Positions 1 to 11,396 of a DNA stretch of 64,000 bases are shown here, one piece after another. The DNA is from Bufo bufo. Taxonomy: Eukaryota > Chordata > Amphibia > Anura > Bufonidae. The notes under the pieces are model-generated. The model did not search any database. It was not told the DNA's origin and was given only the letters and a program-made list of their open reading frames with translations. The stretch covers positions 8,809,677-8,873,676 of the forward strand of contig NC_053397.1 in assembly GCF_905171765.1 (NCBI RefSeq). The letters are read 5' to 3'. How positions within the stretch are numbered: the first letter of the stretch is position 1; each line of letters starts with the position of its first letter. Made by a program: the position numbers and the translations under genes.

Positions 1-32
1 AAAATTGTCCCTCTTTGTCTTTCCATGCTGTA

Positions 33-455
33 AAGGTGGGCAGCAGCAGGACTATCAGGATGGAGCAGGGAAAGGTGGGCAGCAGCAGGACTATCAGGAT
101 GGAGCAGGGAAAGGTGGGCAGCAGCAGGACTATCAGGATGGAGCAGGGAAAGGTGGGCAGCAGCAGGACTATCAGGATGGAGCAGGGAAAGGTGGGCAGC
201 AGCAGGACTATCAGGATGGAGCAGGGAAAGGTGGGCAGCAGCAGGACTATCAGGATGGAGCAGGGAAAGGTGGGCAGCAGGACTATCAGGATGGAGCAGG
301 GAAAGGTGGGCAGCAGCAGGACTATCAGGATGGAGCAGGGAAAGGTGGGCAGCAGCAGGACTATCAGGATGGAGCAGGGAAAGGTGGGCAGCAGCAGCAC
401 TATCAGGATGGAGCAGGGAAAGGTGGGCAGCAGCAGGACTATCAGGATGGAGCAC
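33..455. repeat. 39-bp minisatellite, about 11 copies
   Basis: Unit ggtgggcagcagcaggacta + tcaggatggagcagggaaa (39 bp), nearly identical copies, one lacking a CAG. Ends just upstream of the candidate promoter. Open frames here are only repeat read-through (13-residue period). Confidence 0.95.
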
Positions 456-479
456 CTTGTGCCCCCCTCTAAAGTACAT

Positions 480-670
480 CCAGAGAGCGGGCATGACGTC
501 ACCTGCCGTCTGACCAATCAGCGCCTGAGAAAAGTTCTCCCATCCTTGAAGTAACGGGCCTGTGTGCCTCCTCTGGCGCGGAGCATGCCGGGAAGTGTAG
601 TCGGCGGCCGAGGGATGCAGGACTACAATCCCCGCAGCCCATATAAAGAGCTTGAGCTGCGAGGAGGGGG
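480..670 (+). promoter_or_regulatory. candidate promoter of the IP3 receptor gene
   Basis: CpG-rich stretch immediately 3' of a minisatellite. Seen in order: perfect CRE TGACGTCA (494-501), CCAAT box (514-518), a ZNF143/Staf-like motif in reverse orientation (583-601, GCATGCCGGGAAGTGTAGT), a second ZNF143-like motif in forward orientation (622-636, ACTACAATCCCCGCA) and a TATA-like ATATAAAG (641-648). A GT donor follows at 723. Assignment to the IP3 receptor gene 21 kb downstream is inference from strand, order and the absence of another gene between them. Confidence 0.55.
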
Positions 671-722
671 CCAGAGCCGGGAGAGGAGCATGGATGCGCG
701 GCGGAGCGGGAGCAGCAGACAG
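670..722 (+). other. itpr1-like: putative 5'UTR exon 1
   Basis: Begins about 25 nt after the TATA-like box and ends AGCAGACAG before the donor gtacgg at 723. It contains an ATG (690-692). If spliced to the putative exon 2 this opens a 17-codon upstream ORF that stops at 21939-21941. The exact 5' end is not visible. Confidence 0.45.
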
Positions 723-2359
723 GTACGGGGCCCCTGCAGAGACGGAGACCTTGTATCTCTGCCGTCACCGGCTTCCTGCAGGCACCGGACTGTGCCATCA
801 TCCTATAGGCGCCTTCTATAGGGTGCAGGTGGGGGGCAGGGGTCCTGGGAAAGTTGGGGGGGTCCTGTGGATGTGAGGAGATGATCTGTTGGTTCTGAGA
901 TTTTATGTTTGCACTAGGAGGATGTGACGGGGCATGAAGAGTTAATCCTGGCACCAGGAAGCATGCACATTAAAGGGTTAATGAATGTGTGCGCTGCTCA
1001 GGTGGGCCCTGGGCTAGTGAGGCTGATCCCAGCTCCAGGAGCCTCAGGCAGGTTGTGTACAAGTCTTTTATTTTTTTATTTTTTTCATGGTTTTGGATTT
1101 TTTTTGTGTTTGCATTTTTTTATTTGGATCCCCCGTCTCCCCCCCCGAGGATCTGTTGATGTGACCTGGTGATGATGAATCTCCTCCATGTGAGGAGTTG
1201 TAGTAACCTCGCTCCTCTTATCTGGTATCCAAGAACCTTTGACCTGGATCTCCATGGTGGATCCCGATCTGATCCTTTACACTGCAGGCGGCTGCTGCTG
1301 CTGCTGCTGCAAAACTACAACTCCCATCTTACGCGGATATCCTGCAGCTGGATAGTAAGGTGTGTGTGCGTCCTTGTGGCTCTTCAGCTGCCCTGCAACT
1401 ACAACCCTCAGCATGTGCTAACCGCCTGGATTCTAATCTGATCGTCTGCAGTAAGGCCTATTCTAAGTGATCTGCTGGGACTTGTAGTGTCCCAGAACGC
1501 CGAGCACCTGCAGGTCGCTAACCACTGGGTATTACGTTCTCTATCAGGAAGGGGATCCCGCCATGGACAGGAGCCGATCGCATCGCCATATACCGGCAAA
1601 TAAATAGATATACGGAAGAAAACCTCCCTTACCGGCTCCAGCCCAGGATTAAATCCTATGTCAATGGATGCGGCGTGACGCGGCGAGCGAAGACGCCCAC
1701 AATAGAAAACCAGGGTCCAGCGCGGCCTTAATCTAAACTGTGGACCTTATTGAAGCGTGCACATGCAATTAAAGACTGGGTTTTCTTGATGCGTTTCGCG
1801 CAACACTAGCTGGGTTTTCTTGACGCATTTCGGGCAACACGAGCCCTTTTGAGAAAGAGCTAGTGTTGCGCGAAACGCATCAAGAAAACCCAGTCTTTTT
1901 TTATTTCATGTGCACGCTTCAATAAAGTCTACAGTTGGAGAAGCCCCATCTACTGGCAGTGTAAACCGACGACCCTAATCATGTTTCTCGGAGGAAATGT
2001 GCGTGCCCACGGCCACAAAGCTGCTACGTAACCTCACAATTAGCAGCGCAAGGTGTCCTACAAAATGGGACTCCCTATAGTTAACCAAATGAACCCCAAA
2101 AAATGCCAGTTGATGTGGTGAAGGGCACCAAGGAGCATCCTGCCCTACATAACCTGAAAGACTGTTCTTCCAGGATGAACATAAAGTTGTGGCTCTGGCG
2201 CATAACCAGTAAAGCCGACAGAATGAAGGTCAATAGCGGCCGCCACATTATAACCTGGGCTCCACCAGAGACTCTTCAGAACCTGATGCTGATCATACCC
2301 AGCTCAAGCCGTCGCCAGCCGAGAGGCAGGGATCCTGGTCCAGATCCCTATATACAAGA
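723..2359. other. start of intron 1: no gene seen
   Basis: Non-coding. Contains a short CTG run near 1291-1310, a few dispersed ACTACAA-type motifs from old repeats, and the inverted repeat at 1735-1937 (listed separately). Confidence 0.6.
1735..1937. repeat. long inverted repeat with hammerhead-like remnant
   Basis: Outer arms about 75 nt with a perfect 41-nt inner pair (1771-1811 and 1858-1898). The arms contain CGAAACGCATC, as in the 3' core of Penelope-type hammerhead repeats. A third partial copy sits in the loop. Possibly a fragment of a Penelope-like terminal repeat. Confidence 0.75.
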
Positions 2360-3230
2360 ACATATATAATTATATACAGGAGATGCCCAGGTTATACCAG
2401 CTGTACATATATAATTCTATACAGGAGATGCCCGGGTTATACCAGCATGGTCCATATCACTATATACAAGAAGATGTATAACTTATACCAGCTGTACATA
2501 TATAATTATATACAGGAGATACCCAGGTTATACCAGCTGTACATATATAATTCTATACAGGAGATGCCCAGGTTATACCAGCATGGTCCATATCACTATA
2601 TACAAGAAGATGTATAACTTATACCAGCTGTACATATATAATTATATACAGGAGATACCCAGGTTATACCAGCATGGTCCATATCACTATATACAAGAAG
2701 ATGTATAACTTATACCAGCCATACATATATCATTATATACAGGAGATGCCCAGGTTATACCAGCTGTACATATATAATTATATACAGGAGATGCCCAGGT
2801 TATACCAGCATGCTCCATATCACTATATACAAGAAGATGTATAACTTATACCAGCTGTACATATATAATTTTATACAGGAGATGCCCAGGTTATACCAGC
2901 ATGGTCCATATCACTATATACAAGAAGATGTATAACTTATACCAGCTGTACCTATATAATTATATACAGGAGATGCCCAGGTTATACCAGCTGTACATAT
3001 AGAATTCTATACAGGAGATGCCCAGGTTATACCAGCTCTACATATATAATTATATACAAGAGATGCCCAGGTTATACCAGCCGTACATATAGAATTATAT
3101 ACAGGAGATGCCCAGGTTATACCAGCTGTACATATAGAATTATATACAGGAGATGCCCAGGTTATACCAGCTGTACATATAGAATTATATACAAGAGATG
3201 CCCAGGTTATACCAGCATGGTCCATATCGC
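2360..3230. repeat. AT-rich 45-bp minisatellite with two alternating variants
   Basis: Units such as tacatatataattatataca + ggagatgcccaggttatacc + agctg (45 bp) alternate with a variant containing ggtccatatcactatataca. About 19 copies. Confidence 0.9.
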
Positions 3231-3356
3231 TGTATACAAGATTTTTATCTAGCATGAAAAGGAATTTTTTTTTTCCTCCTAAAATGAAGAAAGTTGGCAT
3301 TTGCCTCAAGGACAGTTTTTGTTCTCCTGGGTCAACGCTGCAGGAGAATAGGCTAA

Positions 3357-3784
3357 GGCTACTTTCACACTTGCGGCAGTGTGATCCGGCGGGCAGTTCT
3401 GTCGTCTGAACTGCCCGCCGGATCCGCCGATTTGGATGTGACTGAAAGCTTTTGCAAGAACGGATCCATCTCTCCACTTGTCATTTTTTTTTTTCATATT
3501 TTTACCGGTCTGCGCATGCAGAGGCCGGAAGGACGGATCCGGCATTCAGGCAAGTCTTCAGTTGTTTTTTTTTTTTTTGCCGGAGATAAAACCGTAGCAT
3601 GCTACGGTTTTATCTTTTGCCTGATCAGTCAAAACCACTGAACTGAAGACATCCTGATGCATCCTGAAGGGATTACTCTCCATTCAGAATGCACGGGGAT
3701 ATGCCTGATCAGTTCTTTTCCGGTATTGAGCTCCTAGGACGGAACTCTATGCCGGAAAAGAAAAACACTAGTGTGAAAGTACCC
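3357..3784. mobile_element. Harbinger-type MITE (GGCTACTTTCACACT family)
   Basis: Terminal inverted repeats GGCTACTTTCACACT / AGTGTGAAAGTACCC flanked by TAA on both sides. Internal palindrome around AAAACCGTAGCATGCTACGG. Same family at 41129 and 60494. The 3-bp TWA duplication is typical of PIF/Harbinger; no transposase is present. Confidence 0.8.
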
Positions 3785-3869
3785 TAAACTGGATGGAAAC
3801 TACATTACTGTCACTATGACCTGTATAATTGTGCTGTTGGCGACTTTTGTTGCTTTGTGCATGATGGTA

Positions 3870-3938
3870 AGTTGCAGAATAGTGAGCGCAGCTCTGAAGT
3901 ATAATGCAGGATGTAACTCTGGATCAGTACAGGATAAG
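3870..3938. repeat. 92-bp minisatellite, left part of a split array
   Basis: Matches the repeat containing gcagaatagtgagtgcagct; the array resumes at 6277. The interruption is the hAT-like element at 3939-6276. Confidence 0.8.
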
Positions 3939-4116
3939 TAGGGGTGGGCGATATGGCCTAAAATCTATATTGCGATATAATTTTAAGCATGTGCGATATG
4001 CGATATATATTGCGATATATTGTTTTCTATATTTGGGGGGCGAGTTTAAACTTTTTTTTACTTTTTATTTAATAACTATTAGTCTCCTTAAGGGCTAGAA
4101 CGTAGAACCCTTATCA

Positions 4117-4150
4117 TATTCACCCTAATAGAGCTCTATTAGGGTGAATA
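4117..4150. repeat. perfect 34-bp palindrome
   Basis: 17-nt arms meeting at GAGCTC with no loop, inside the hAT-like element. Confidence 0.9.
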
Positions 4151-4213
4151 GGACTTTACACTCTCCCTGCTGCCCTGTGCTTTGTGCACACAGCAGCAGG
4201 GAGCTGATCCCCC

Positions 4214-5178
4214 TCCCTCCCCTAAACGGTGCCATCCACAGATCCCCCCCCTCCCCTAAACGGTGCCATCCACAGATCCCCCCCCTCCCCTAAACGGTGC
4301 CATCCACAGATCCCCCCCCCTCCCCTAAACGGTGCCATCCACAGATCCCCCCCCCTCCCCTAAACTGTGCCATCCACAGATCCCCCCCCCTCCCCTAAAC
4401 GGTGCCATCCACAGATCCCCCCCCTCCCCTAAACGGTGCCATCCACAGATCCCCCCCCCTCCCCTAAACGGTGCCATCCACAGATCCCCCCCCTCCCCTA
4501 AACGGTGCCATCCACAGATCCCCCCCTCCCCTAAACAGTGCCATCCACAGATCCCCCTCCCTCCCCTAAACGGTGCCATCCACAGATCCCCCCCCTCCCC
4601 TAAACGGTGCCATCCACAGATCCCCCCCCCTCCCCTAAACGGTGCCATCCACAGATCCCCCCCCCCCCCTCCCCTAAACGGTGCCATCCACAGATCCCCC
4701 CCCCTCCCCTAAACTGTGCCATCCACAGATCCCCCCCCTCCCCTAAACGGTGCCATCCACAGATCCCCCCCCTCCCCTAAACGGTGCCATCCACAGATCC
4801 CCCCCCCCTCCCCTAAACGGTGCCATCCACAGATCCCCCCCCTCCCCTAAACGGTGCCATCCACAGATCCCCCCCTCCCCTAAACAGTGCCATCCACAGA
4901 TCCCCCCCCCCTCCCCTAAACGGTGCCATCCACAGATCCCCCCCCCTCCCCTAAACGGTGCCATCCACAGATCCCCCCCCTCCCCTAAACGGTGCCATCC
5001 ACAGACACCCCCCCTCCCCTAAACGGTGCCATCCACAGATCCCCCCCCTCCCCTAAACAGTGCCAGCCACAGATCCCCCCCCTCCCCTAAAAGGTGCCAT
5101 CCACAGATCCCCCCCTCCCCTAAAAGGTGCCATCCACAGATCCCCCCCCCTCCCCTAAACGGTGCCATCCACAGATCC
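4214..5178. repeat. C-tract minisatellite, about 27 copies
   Basis: Unit of roughly 34-38 bp: a run of 6-10 C, then TCCCCTAAACGGTGCCATCC and ACAGAT. Length varies mainly in the C run. Open frames on both strands here are repeat read-through. Confidence 0.95.
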
Positions 5179-5182
5179 CACA

Positions 5183-5288
5183 AATCAAATTGGCTTCTCA
5201 GGAGATATATATGTTAAAGGCATCTCATTCAGTAGTATTGCCTATATATGCCTTTAACATATATATCTCCTGAGAAGCCAATTTGATT
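5183..5288. repeat. hairpin with perfect 40-bp arms
   Basis: Arms 5183-5222 and 5249-5288 are exact reverse complements, with a 26-nt loop. Confidence 0.92.
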
Positions 5289-6276
5289 CTAAAGGGTTAA
5301 TTTAATTCATCCTGTAATGTAAACTCTGTGTCATCTGTCCCTTCTCTTATCTCTCTGCTCCTTATCACTAGAGAGCCCGACAGCCTCAGTGTAATGTAAC
5401 CTGTTCTACAGTCTGACTCACGGCTCTTCTAACTCAATGAATCGAATGAGTCACTGACTGAGTCGGATCTTTAGATTCTTGTGACTCATTCGATTCCTTT
5501 AGACTCCCTGACCCTGCACTACTCCGAGGACTGAGTCAGAGCTGCTACTGTGCTGTGCTGGCCTCGCCCCCTCAGCTCTGGTCGGTGATTGGTTGGTGGG
5601 CTGGGAGGGGAGGGGCTGGCAGAAGCAGCTTCCACTCTAAGATCATATTACTGACTCCTCCCAGTCCCTCCCTCAGGCTCCTGCTGCCAGCGTGAGGTGA
5701 GGTGAGCTGAGCGTCTCTGTCTGCAGTGTCTGTCTGCTGGGACTGAGAGCCGATTCAAACAGATCGGATCATTCAAGTGAATCGACTCCTCCGGTTCCCA
5801 GTGAATCGATTCAAATGAACGATTCGTTCATGAACCGGACATCACTAGTTACCGGAGCTAAGACCTAGTAAGGTATACAGTAAAGAGATCACCAATTAAT
5901 AAAGTTAAAGTTACTGATTAGTTTTTAAATGTTCTACTGTCAGCGGCGTGGCCCTGTATGTTCTAACCCCCAGGCAAGCGTCCCTGTCACCATGGGAACG
6001 CCTGGGGGTTAGAATATACCATCGGATTTGAGTTTTCACGCACTCACTGAGATCGTGAAAACTCAATGATTTACTGTCAGTCCCTCCCCTCCTCCTCTTG
6101 TCATTGGTGGTCAGCGGCAGCCGCGCACAGTGGGGAGGGAGGGACTCTCTCCTTCTCCACTGTGCCGGCTCAGGATCATATCGCGGTCCGGCGATATAGG
6201 CGATATGCTCAAAATCCATATCGTGGCACAAATTTATATCGCATATCGCCTATATCGTCTATATCGCCCACCCCTA

Positions 6277-6475
6277 AGGATAAGTAATGTATGTACACAG
6301 TGACTGCACCAGCAGAATAGTGAGTGCAGCTCTGGAGTATAATACAGGGTGTAACTGTCAGGATCAGTACAGGATAAGTAATGTATGTACACAGTGACTG
6401 CACTAGCAGAATAGTGAGTGCAGCTCTGGAGTATAATACAGGATAAGTAATGTATGTACACAGTGACTCCACCTT
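6277..6475. repeat. 92-bp minisatellite, right part of the split array
   Basis: About two copies of the unit with gataagtaatgtatgtacac; continuation of 3870-3938. Confidence 0.85.
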
Positions 6476-7024
6476 TTTTATTTAGATGAATTCTTATAAT
6501 ATCCAGTTTACATCTAGTGGATGATTCTTATTCTTCTAAGTCATTTGTGTAGCTTGGCCTAGCAATACACAGCCATCTGTGGATAACTGTAGAACTACAA
6601 GGCTCAGCATGCCATTGCTCAGGGTTGTTGGTGTCTCTTGTACATGTTCGGCTTTGCGGTCTCTGCCGCTTTCCTCCTCCTCCTCCTCCTGATTTTTCTA
6701 TTTATAGGATCACAAGACATTATTGTAACCAAGTTGAAGAGTATATTTTCATTCGATCACCTTCCTCCTCTGCATTCTGCACCATCTGGAAGGCTGCGCA
6801 CACTCCACTGGTTTGGAGAACTACATCTCTGTGTGGAGGTGAAGAGTAAACTTTGCCCAAGCCTGGAAGCCTCTTCCTTGGGGCACTTTGCTTTATGTGA
6901 GGATTTTTACCCTCTGCCCAGCGTCTCCTTAAAGTGCCAGGCGGAATCTGAACCCTGCTGTGGCATCGATAACGGATTTCATGTTTACATCAAATTTCAG
7001 TAAACTTTATCTTATCATAATACA
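6476..7024. other. intron 1 stretch: no gene seen
   Basis: A 121-codon open frame at 6638-7003 has no recognisable domain and no splice support. Confidence 0.5.
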
Positions 7025-7545
7025 GTAGTTATAAGAGGAGCGGCTGATATCAGTCACATATGATGTAATGTCTCTGGAGGTTATATCAGTACTGGAGCGT
7101 TATAAGAGGAGCGGCTGATATCAGTCACATATGATGTAATGTCTCTGGAGGTTATATCAGTACTAGAGCGTTATAAGAGGAGCGGCTGATATTGGTCACA
7201 TACGATGTAATGTCTCTGGAGGTTATATCAGCACTGGAGCGTTATAAGAGGAGCGGCTGATATCAGTCACATACGATGTAATGTCTCTGAAGGTGATATC
7301 AGCGCTAGACCGTTATAAGAGGAGCGGCTGATATCAGTCACATATGATGTAATGTCTCTGGAGGTTATATCAGTGCTGGAGCGTTATAAGAGGAGCGGCT
7401 GATATCAGTGACATATGATGTAATGTCTCTGGAGGTTATATCAGTGCTGGACCGTTATAAGAGGAGCGGCTGATATCAGTCACATATGATGTAATGTCTC
7501 TGGAGGTTATATCAGCGCTGGAGCGTTATAAGAGGAGCGGCTGAC
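7025..7545. repeat. 71-bp minisatellite, about 7 copies
   Basis: Unit starting gttataagaggagcggctga and containing gatgtaatgtctctggaggt. Spacing between neighbouring copies is 71 bp. A single diverged copy lies near 23655-23700. Confidence 0.93.
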
Positions 7546-9160
7546 TTGATGCAGTAATGTGAGTGCCGCGGTTTCTGCAGCTGGTGCCTGGATTTGTGGT
7601 GCGCCGCACCGGGGCTGCTTTATTATAGCAGAAGGGGATTTTCTCATTGATCCTTTAAGATGAGGCCTGGTCTGGTGGCGGGATCAGTCCGAGCTCTGGA
7701 GGCCTTTATACTGGGGAAGAAATGCTGATTCTGAGCTTTAATATTTTTTTATATCCAGGCCAGCACAGAACTGATGTGAAGCTCGGACAGCGAGTCGCCC
7801 TGTATTTGGTGTGAGCCTGTCGAGTTCCCTGCTGCCCGAACCTTACAGCTCTCCTGTACTGTTAAACTGCGGCCCTTAGGTGTGCTGGCCCTTTAACAGG
7901 TAGATGGAGTCAGGTCTATATAGATAGTTGTCATGTTGGTCATACAGTCTTGACGTTCATTTCGGATGGGATATCTGCATTGCAGTCACTTGTCAGCTTG
8001 GGACTTGTGGTTCTACACCAGGCATCAGCAACCCCAGCTCTCCAGATGTTCTGAAACTACAACTCCCAGTATCATGCTTTCACTTCTAGGTGCATATGCT
8101 TGCTGGGAATTGTAGTTTCACAGCAGCTGGAGTCGCTGATCCCTGTTCTACACAATGTATCCAATGCTACCAGGTTTGATAGTCAGTTCCCTTTTCAAGA
8201 TGATCAGGAATGACTTTGTACAATATCACAAAGAGACTTTACTAGAAAACTCACAAGATGCCTAAATATTGGAGGGCATCTCGACCTGCAGCAGCCGCGC
8301 TTCCTGCCCTTCTGACCGGTCGCCTTCTGATTAGAAGGCCACTAGTTGCAGCCGGCTCTGCCGCATTTCTATCTCACAATCTTAACTCCTGATCGTAGAG
8401 CGATTTTATATTGGGTGCCAGGACCTGCCAGATCCCTGATTATCGGTGCCCAGGTGTCGTGCCAGTCGCTGATCACCTTGTAGACCTTCCCCGGAATCCG
8501 TTCTGTTCCGCGCTGCACTGGTCCTCACTTGGGGTCTATTTTTGGGCTATGAATTCTAGGAATGTAAAGCCATAAACAGGACGTTTCATAAAATCAGTGC
8601 CAGTCGCTGATGTTCTGGACGCTCGCCGTAAGCGCCGGATCACGGCCTGGACAACCACAGCTTCCTGACGGGACCGTGATCTCCATGTTATTGGGGGTTC
8701 TCTGTTCTCGGCTGTAGCGGTCATGTTCCCGTATGAGGCTTTATACTGCAGGACGTAGCGTGCACTCTTCTCCGGAACTTTTGTTTCAGGTTTTTCTCAA
8801 TTTTTAAGGTTTCTGCTTGCTGTCGGTGAATATATTCATGTTTTTTATTTTGAGGCTGAAAACGCATTCTGAGCTAGTCCTACTTACACTGTGTTTGGGG
8901 TTTGTTACAATGTATCAGTCTGGCATCCAAGCAGTAGCACTCGAGGGCGTTCCCAGGATGGATACATTGTACCCAGCAGCCGATGATACCTCGGAATAGG
9001 AAGTACATGAGACCGATCGCTGCTTTGTCACCTGGACGGCATCTGTGCATGAAATGCTGCGACGCTCGTATCGGGGGGTGAAACTGGGGATATGTTCAGG
9101 GTCATCTCTTCTCCTTTGTGTCCACTCCAAGTTATGGCTTCAAAAAACAACATAAAAAAA
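7546..9160. other. intron 1 stretch: no gene; one short MITE
   Basis: Only a short inverted-repeat element near 8019-8145 is recognised. Confidence 0.5.
8019..8145. mobile_element. short MITE with ZNF143-like ends
   Basis: Contains AACTACAACTCCCAG and, inverted, CTGGGAATTGTAGTTT. A related element lies at 11531-11684. Confidence 0.6.
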
Positions 9161-9164
9161 AAAA

Positions 9165-9562
9165 CCTGAGGTCATCATTCTCTGATCTGTGGGGGTCTGA
9201 CACCTGGGACCCCCGCTGATCAGCTGTTTGAGGAGACACCGGTGCTCAGAGTACCGCAGCAGCCGCCTTCTCTCTGCTCACCAACCACAGCGCCGTGCAT
9301 TGTATAGTGGCCGTGCTCGGTATCGCACTCAGCCCCATTCTCTTCAATGCCGTTGCGTTGCGCCTAGGCCATGTGACCAATGACCGTGACATTACTGGCC
9401 TAGGGGAAAACGGAGAGAAGGCCGCGGCGCTACTGTGAGCTCAGGTGCTTCTCAAATGGCTGATCAGTGGGGTCCTGAGTGTCAGACCCCACTCATCAGC
9501 CACTGGTGACCTTTCCTGAGGAAAGGTCATCAGTATAAAAGCCTTAGAAAACCCCTTTAAGT
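9165..9562. repeat. dispersed repeat with GGTCATCAGTAT-type ends
   Basis: Shares blocks (gctgatcagctg, tgtatagtggccgtgct, aggtcatcagtat) with 11397-11845 and 57806-58205. Non-coding; class uncertain. Confidence 0.6.
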
Positions 9563-10397
9563 TATGGCTCTTGAAATGCAACAATGACCGTATGGCAAAT
9601 ATTGTTTGATCCGGCACAGGCTGTGACTTAAGGGGTTAAATAACGTACTGCATGTATGGCGGTTTACAGTATTTGGCCACTATAAATACCGACATCCACT
9701 GACCCGCCTGCTTCTGCGTCACTCAGGATCTCGCTCTACGTGGGTTTTGTTCTGCATCGTGTATTATAGAAATGTTCGCCGCGTCTCCGGTGCCCTTGGC
9801 CTTGATGTGAAGTCTTGTCGAAGCATCCGGCACGGCGTCAATTGGCTGGCGTCGGATGCTGCTGGGTGAACCTACTTTGGCGCACAGTGTTTTTTTGACC
9901 CTTGCGTCCTTTACGAGTTAATGTTTCAATGAATTCAGCACCTGAGGTGACTGCTTCTGCCGCGGAGTGTTTACTAATGACTTGCTAATTAGATGGCGTT
10001 TTACGCTCTCCTCCTCCGGTCCGGTGTCCTGGCACAGCTGTGCGGTGCGACGCTGCTTTATTTTCCCCTCTTTTTCCTTCCTTGGTCTGATAGAAATAGT
10101 TTTCAGCCTAATTTGGTGATGGGTTAAATAGGGCAGACTACCGTGCTGCAGACCTCCGGGAAGGGGGCTGTGGTGGGTGACCCGGCTCGTGGTGGTCCAC
10201 ACGGGGAAGCTCTTCACTAAAATGTCTGAACTGTATCTTCAGGGACTTGAGACCTTGACCATTAGAAGGATACGGTATTTGTTTCTTGTTCTGAGGGAGC
10301 GGTCATGTGGTTGTACCCACAGGTTGTGTTCAGACATGACTGTCGAGGTGCAGTTTTGTTTTTTGCACGTGAAGCGTGTTTTTCAAGCAACGTTTTA
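9563..10397. other. intron 1 stretch: nothing recognised
   Basis: No repeat family or coding signal identified. Confidence 0.4.
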
Positions 10398-10807
10398 GGC
10401 TTCTTTCACGTCATGAATCTGCAAAAACCGCTTCCATTACAACAATACAACCGCGTGCATCCGTCATGAACGGCTCCAGTTGTATTACGTCTTCTATAGC
10501 CATGATGGATCCGTCATGAACTCCATTGAAAGTCCGTGGGGGACGGATCCATTTTCTGTTGTGTCAGAGAAAACGGATCCGTCCCCATTGACTTGCATTG
10601 TGTGCCAGGACGGATCCGTCTTGCTCCGCACCACATCGCGGACAGAAAACCGCTGCTTGAAGCGATAGGAGCGCAACCAAACGGAACGGAATGCATTTTG
10701 TCCCCATTGACAATGAACGGGGACAAAACTGAAGCGTTTTCTTCCGCTATTGAGATCCTATGACAGACATCAATAGCGGAATTGAAACCGCTAATGTGAA
10801 GGTCGCC
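10398..10807. mobile_element. diverged Harbinger-type MITE
   Basis: Ends GGCTTCTTTCAC / GTGAAGGTCGCC, flanked by TTA at 10395-10397 and 10808-10810. The interior has the ACGGATCC-rich sequence typical of these MITEs. Confidence 0.7.
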
Positions 10808-10891
10808 TTACTTGTCCAAACTGCGTGTGCATTAAAAACAACCTACGATTTATCCCGTGTGGCTTTTGACCATTCATTCAGAACAGCTTTA

Positions 10892-11111
10892 GGGCTCATG
10901 CACACGAACATATATTTTCTTTCAGTGTCCGTTCAGTTTTGTTTTTGCGGACCATATACGGAACCGTTCATCTAAAAAAAAAGTTACTCCATGTGCATTC
11001 CATTTCCGTATTTCCGTTCTGCAAAAAAATAGAACATGTCCTATTTCTATCCGCATTACGGACAAGGATAGTACTGTTCTATTAGGGGCCAGCTGTCGTG
11101 TGCATGAGCCC
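10892..11111. mobile_element. Harbinger-type MITE (GGGCTCATGCACACGA family)
   Basis: Near-perfect ends GGGCTCATGCACACGA / TCGTGTGCATGAGCCC, TTA on both sides. Confidence 0.82.
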
Positions 11112-11277
11112 TTACAGGACGCGTCCAGGTACCAGCACTGGGTGTCTGTAGCCTTGCATTTGACTGTTAGTGTGTAGACAGTCCTGGGTACTCTTTGGTA
11201 GTGGTTGGAACTTTGTTTTCTAATACAGATCCAAATCCTCTGAAGAGACATGGATTTTAAAGCTACTATTCTGAGCG

Positions 11278-11385
11278 CCTGCAGCCACCACTAGAGGGAG
11301 CTCTGTGTGTACTGATTTATTAAGAATTTCAATGTATGAACAGCATGCAGTAAGCTCTTGAGCTCCCCCCGGTGGTGGCTGCAGG
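11278..11385. mobile_element. short MITE related to the 39-bp minisatellites
   Basis: Inverted ends built on CTGCAGCCACCACTAGAGGG / CCGGTGGTGGCTGCAG. The left-end motif is the core of the minisatellite units at 49727 and 55372. Confidence 0.65.
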
Positions 11386-11396
11386 CAGCATACATT

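Larger units (their letters stand above)
3939..6276. mobile_element. non-autonomous hAT-like element, 2,338 bp
   Basis: Terminal inverted repeats TAGGGGTGGGCGATAT / ATATCGCCCACCCCTA with the 8-bp direct duplication AGGATAAG (3931-3938 and 6277-6284). No transposase is seen. Inside are a perfect palindrome, a C-tract minisatellite, a 40-bp-arm hairpin and two more hairpins (near 5960-6015 and 6028-6062). Confidence 0.88.

Noticed and set aside
5..554. 155- and 179-codon repetitive open frames (QQQDYQDGA type)
   Set aside because: The 39-bp unit is a multiple of three, so any frame without a stop stays open. No conserved protein, and it lies upstream of the promoter candidate.
4325..5217. Proline- and glycine-rich open frames on both strands
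   Set aside because: Read-through of the C-tract minisatellite inside a transposable element.
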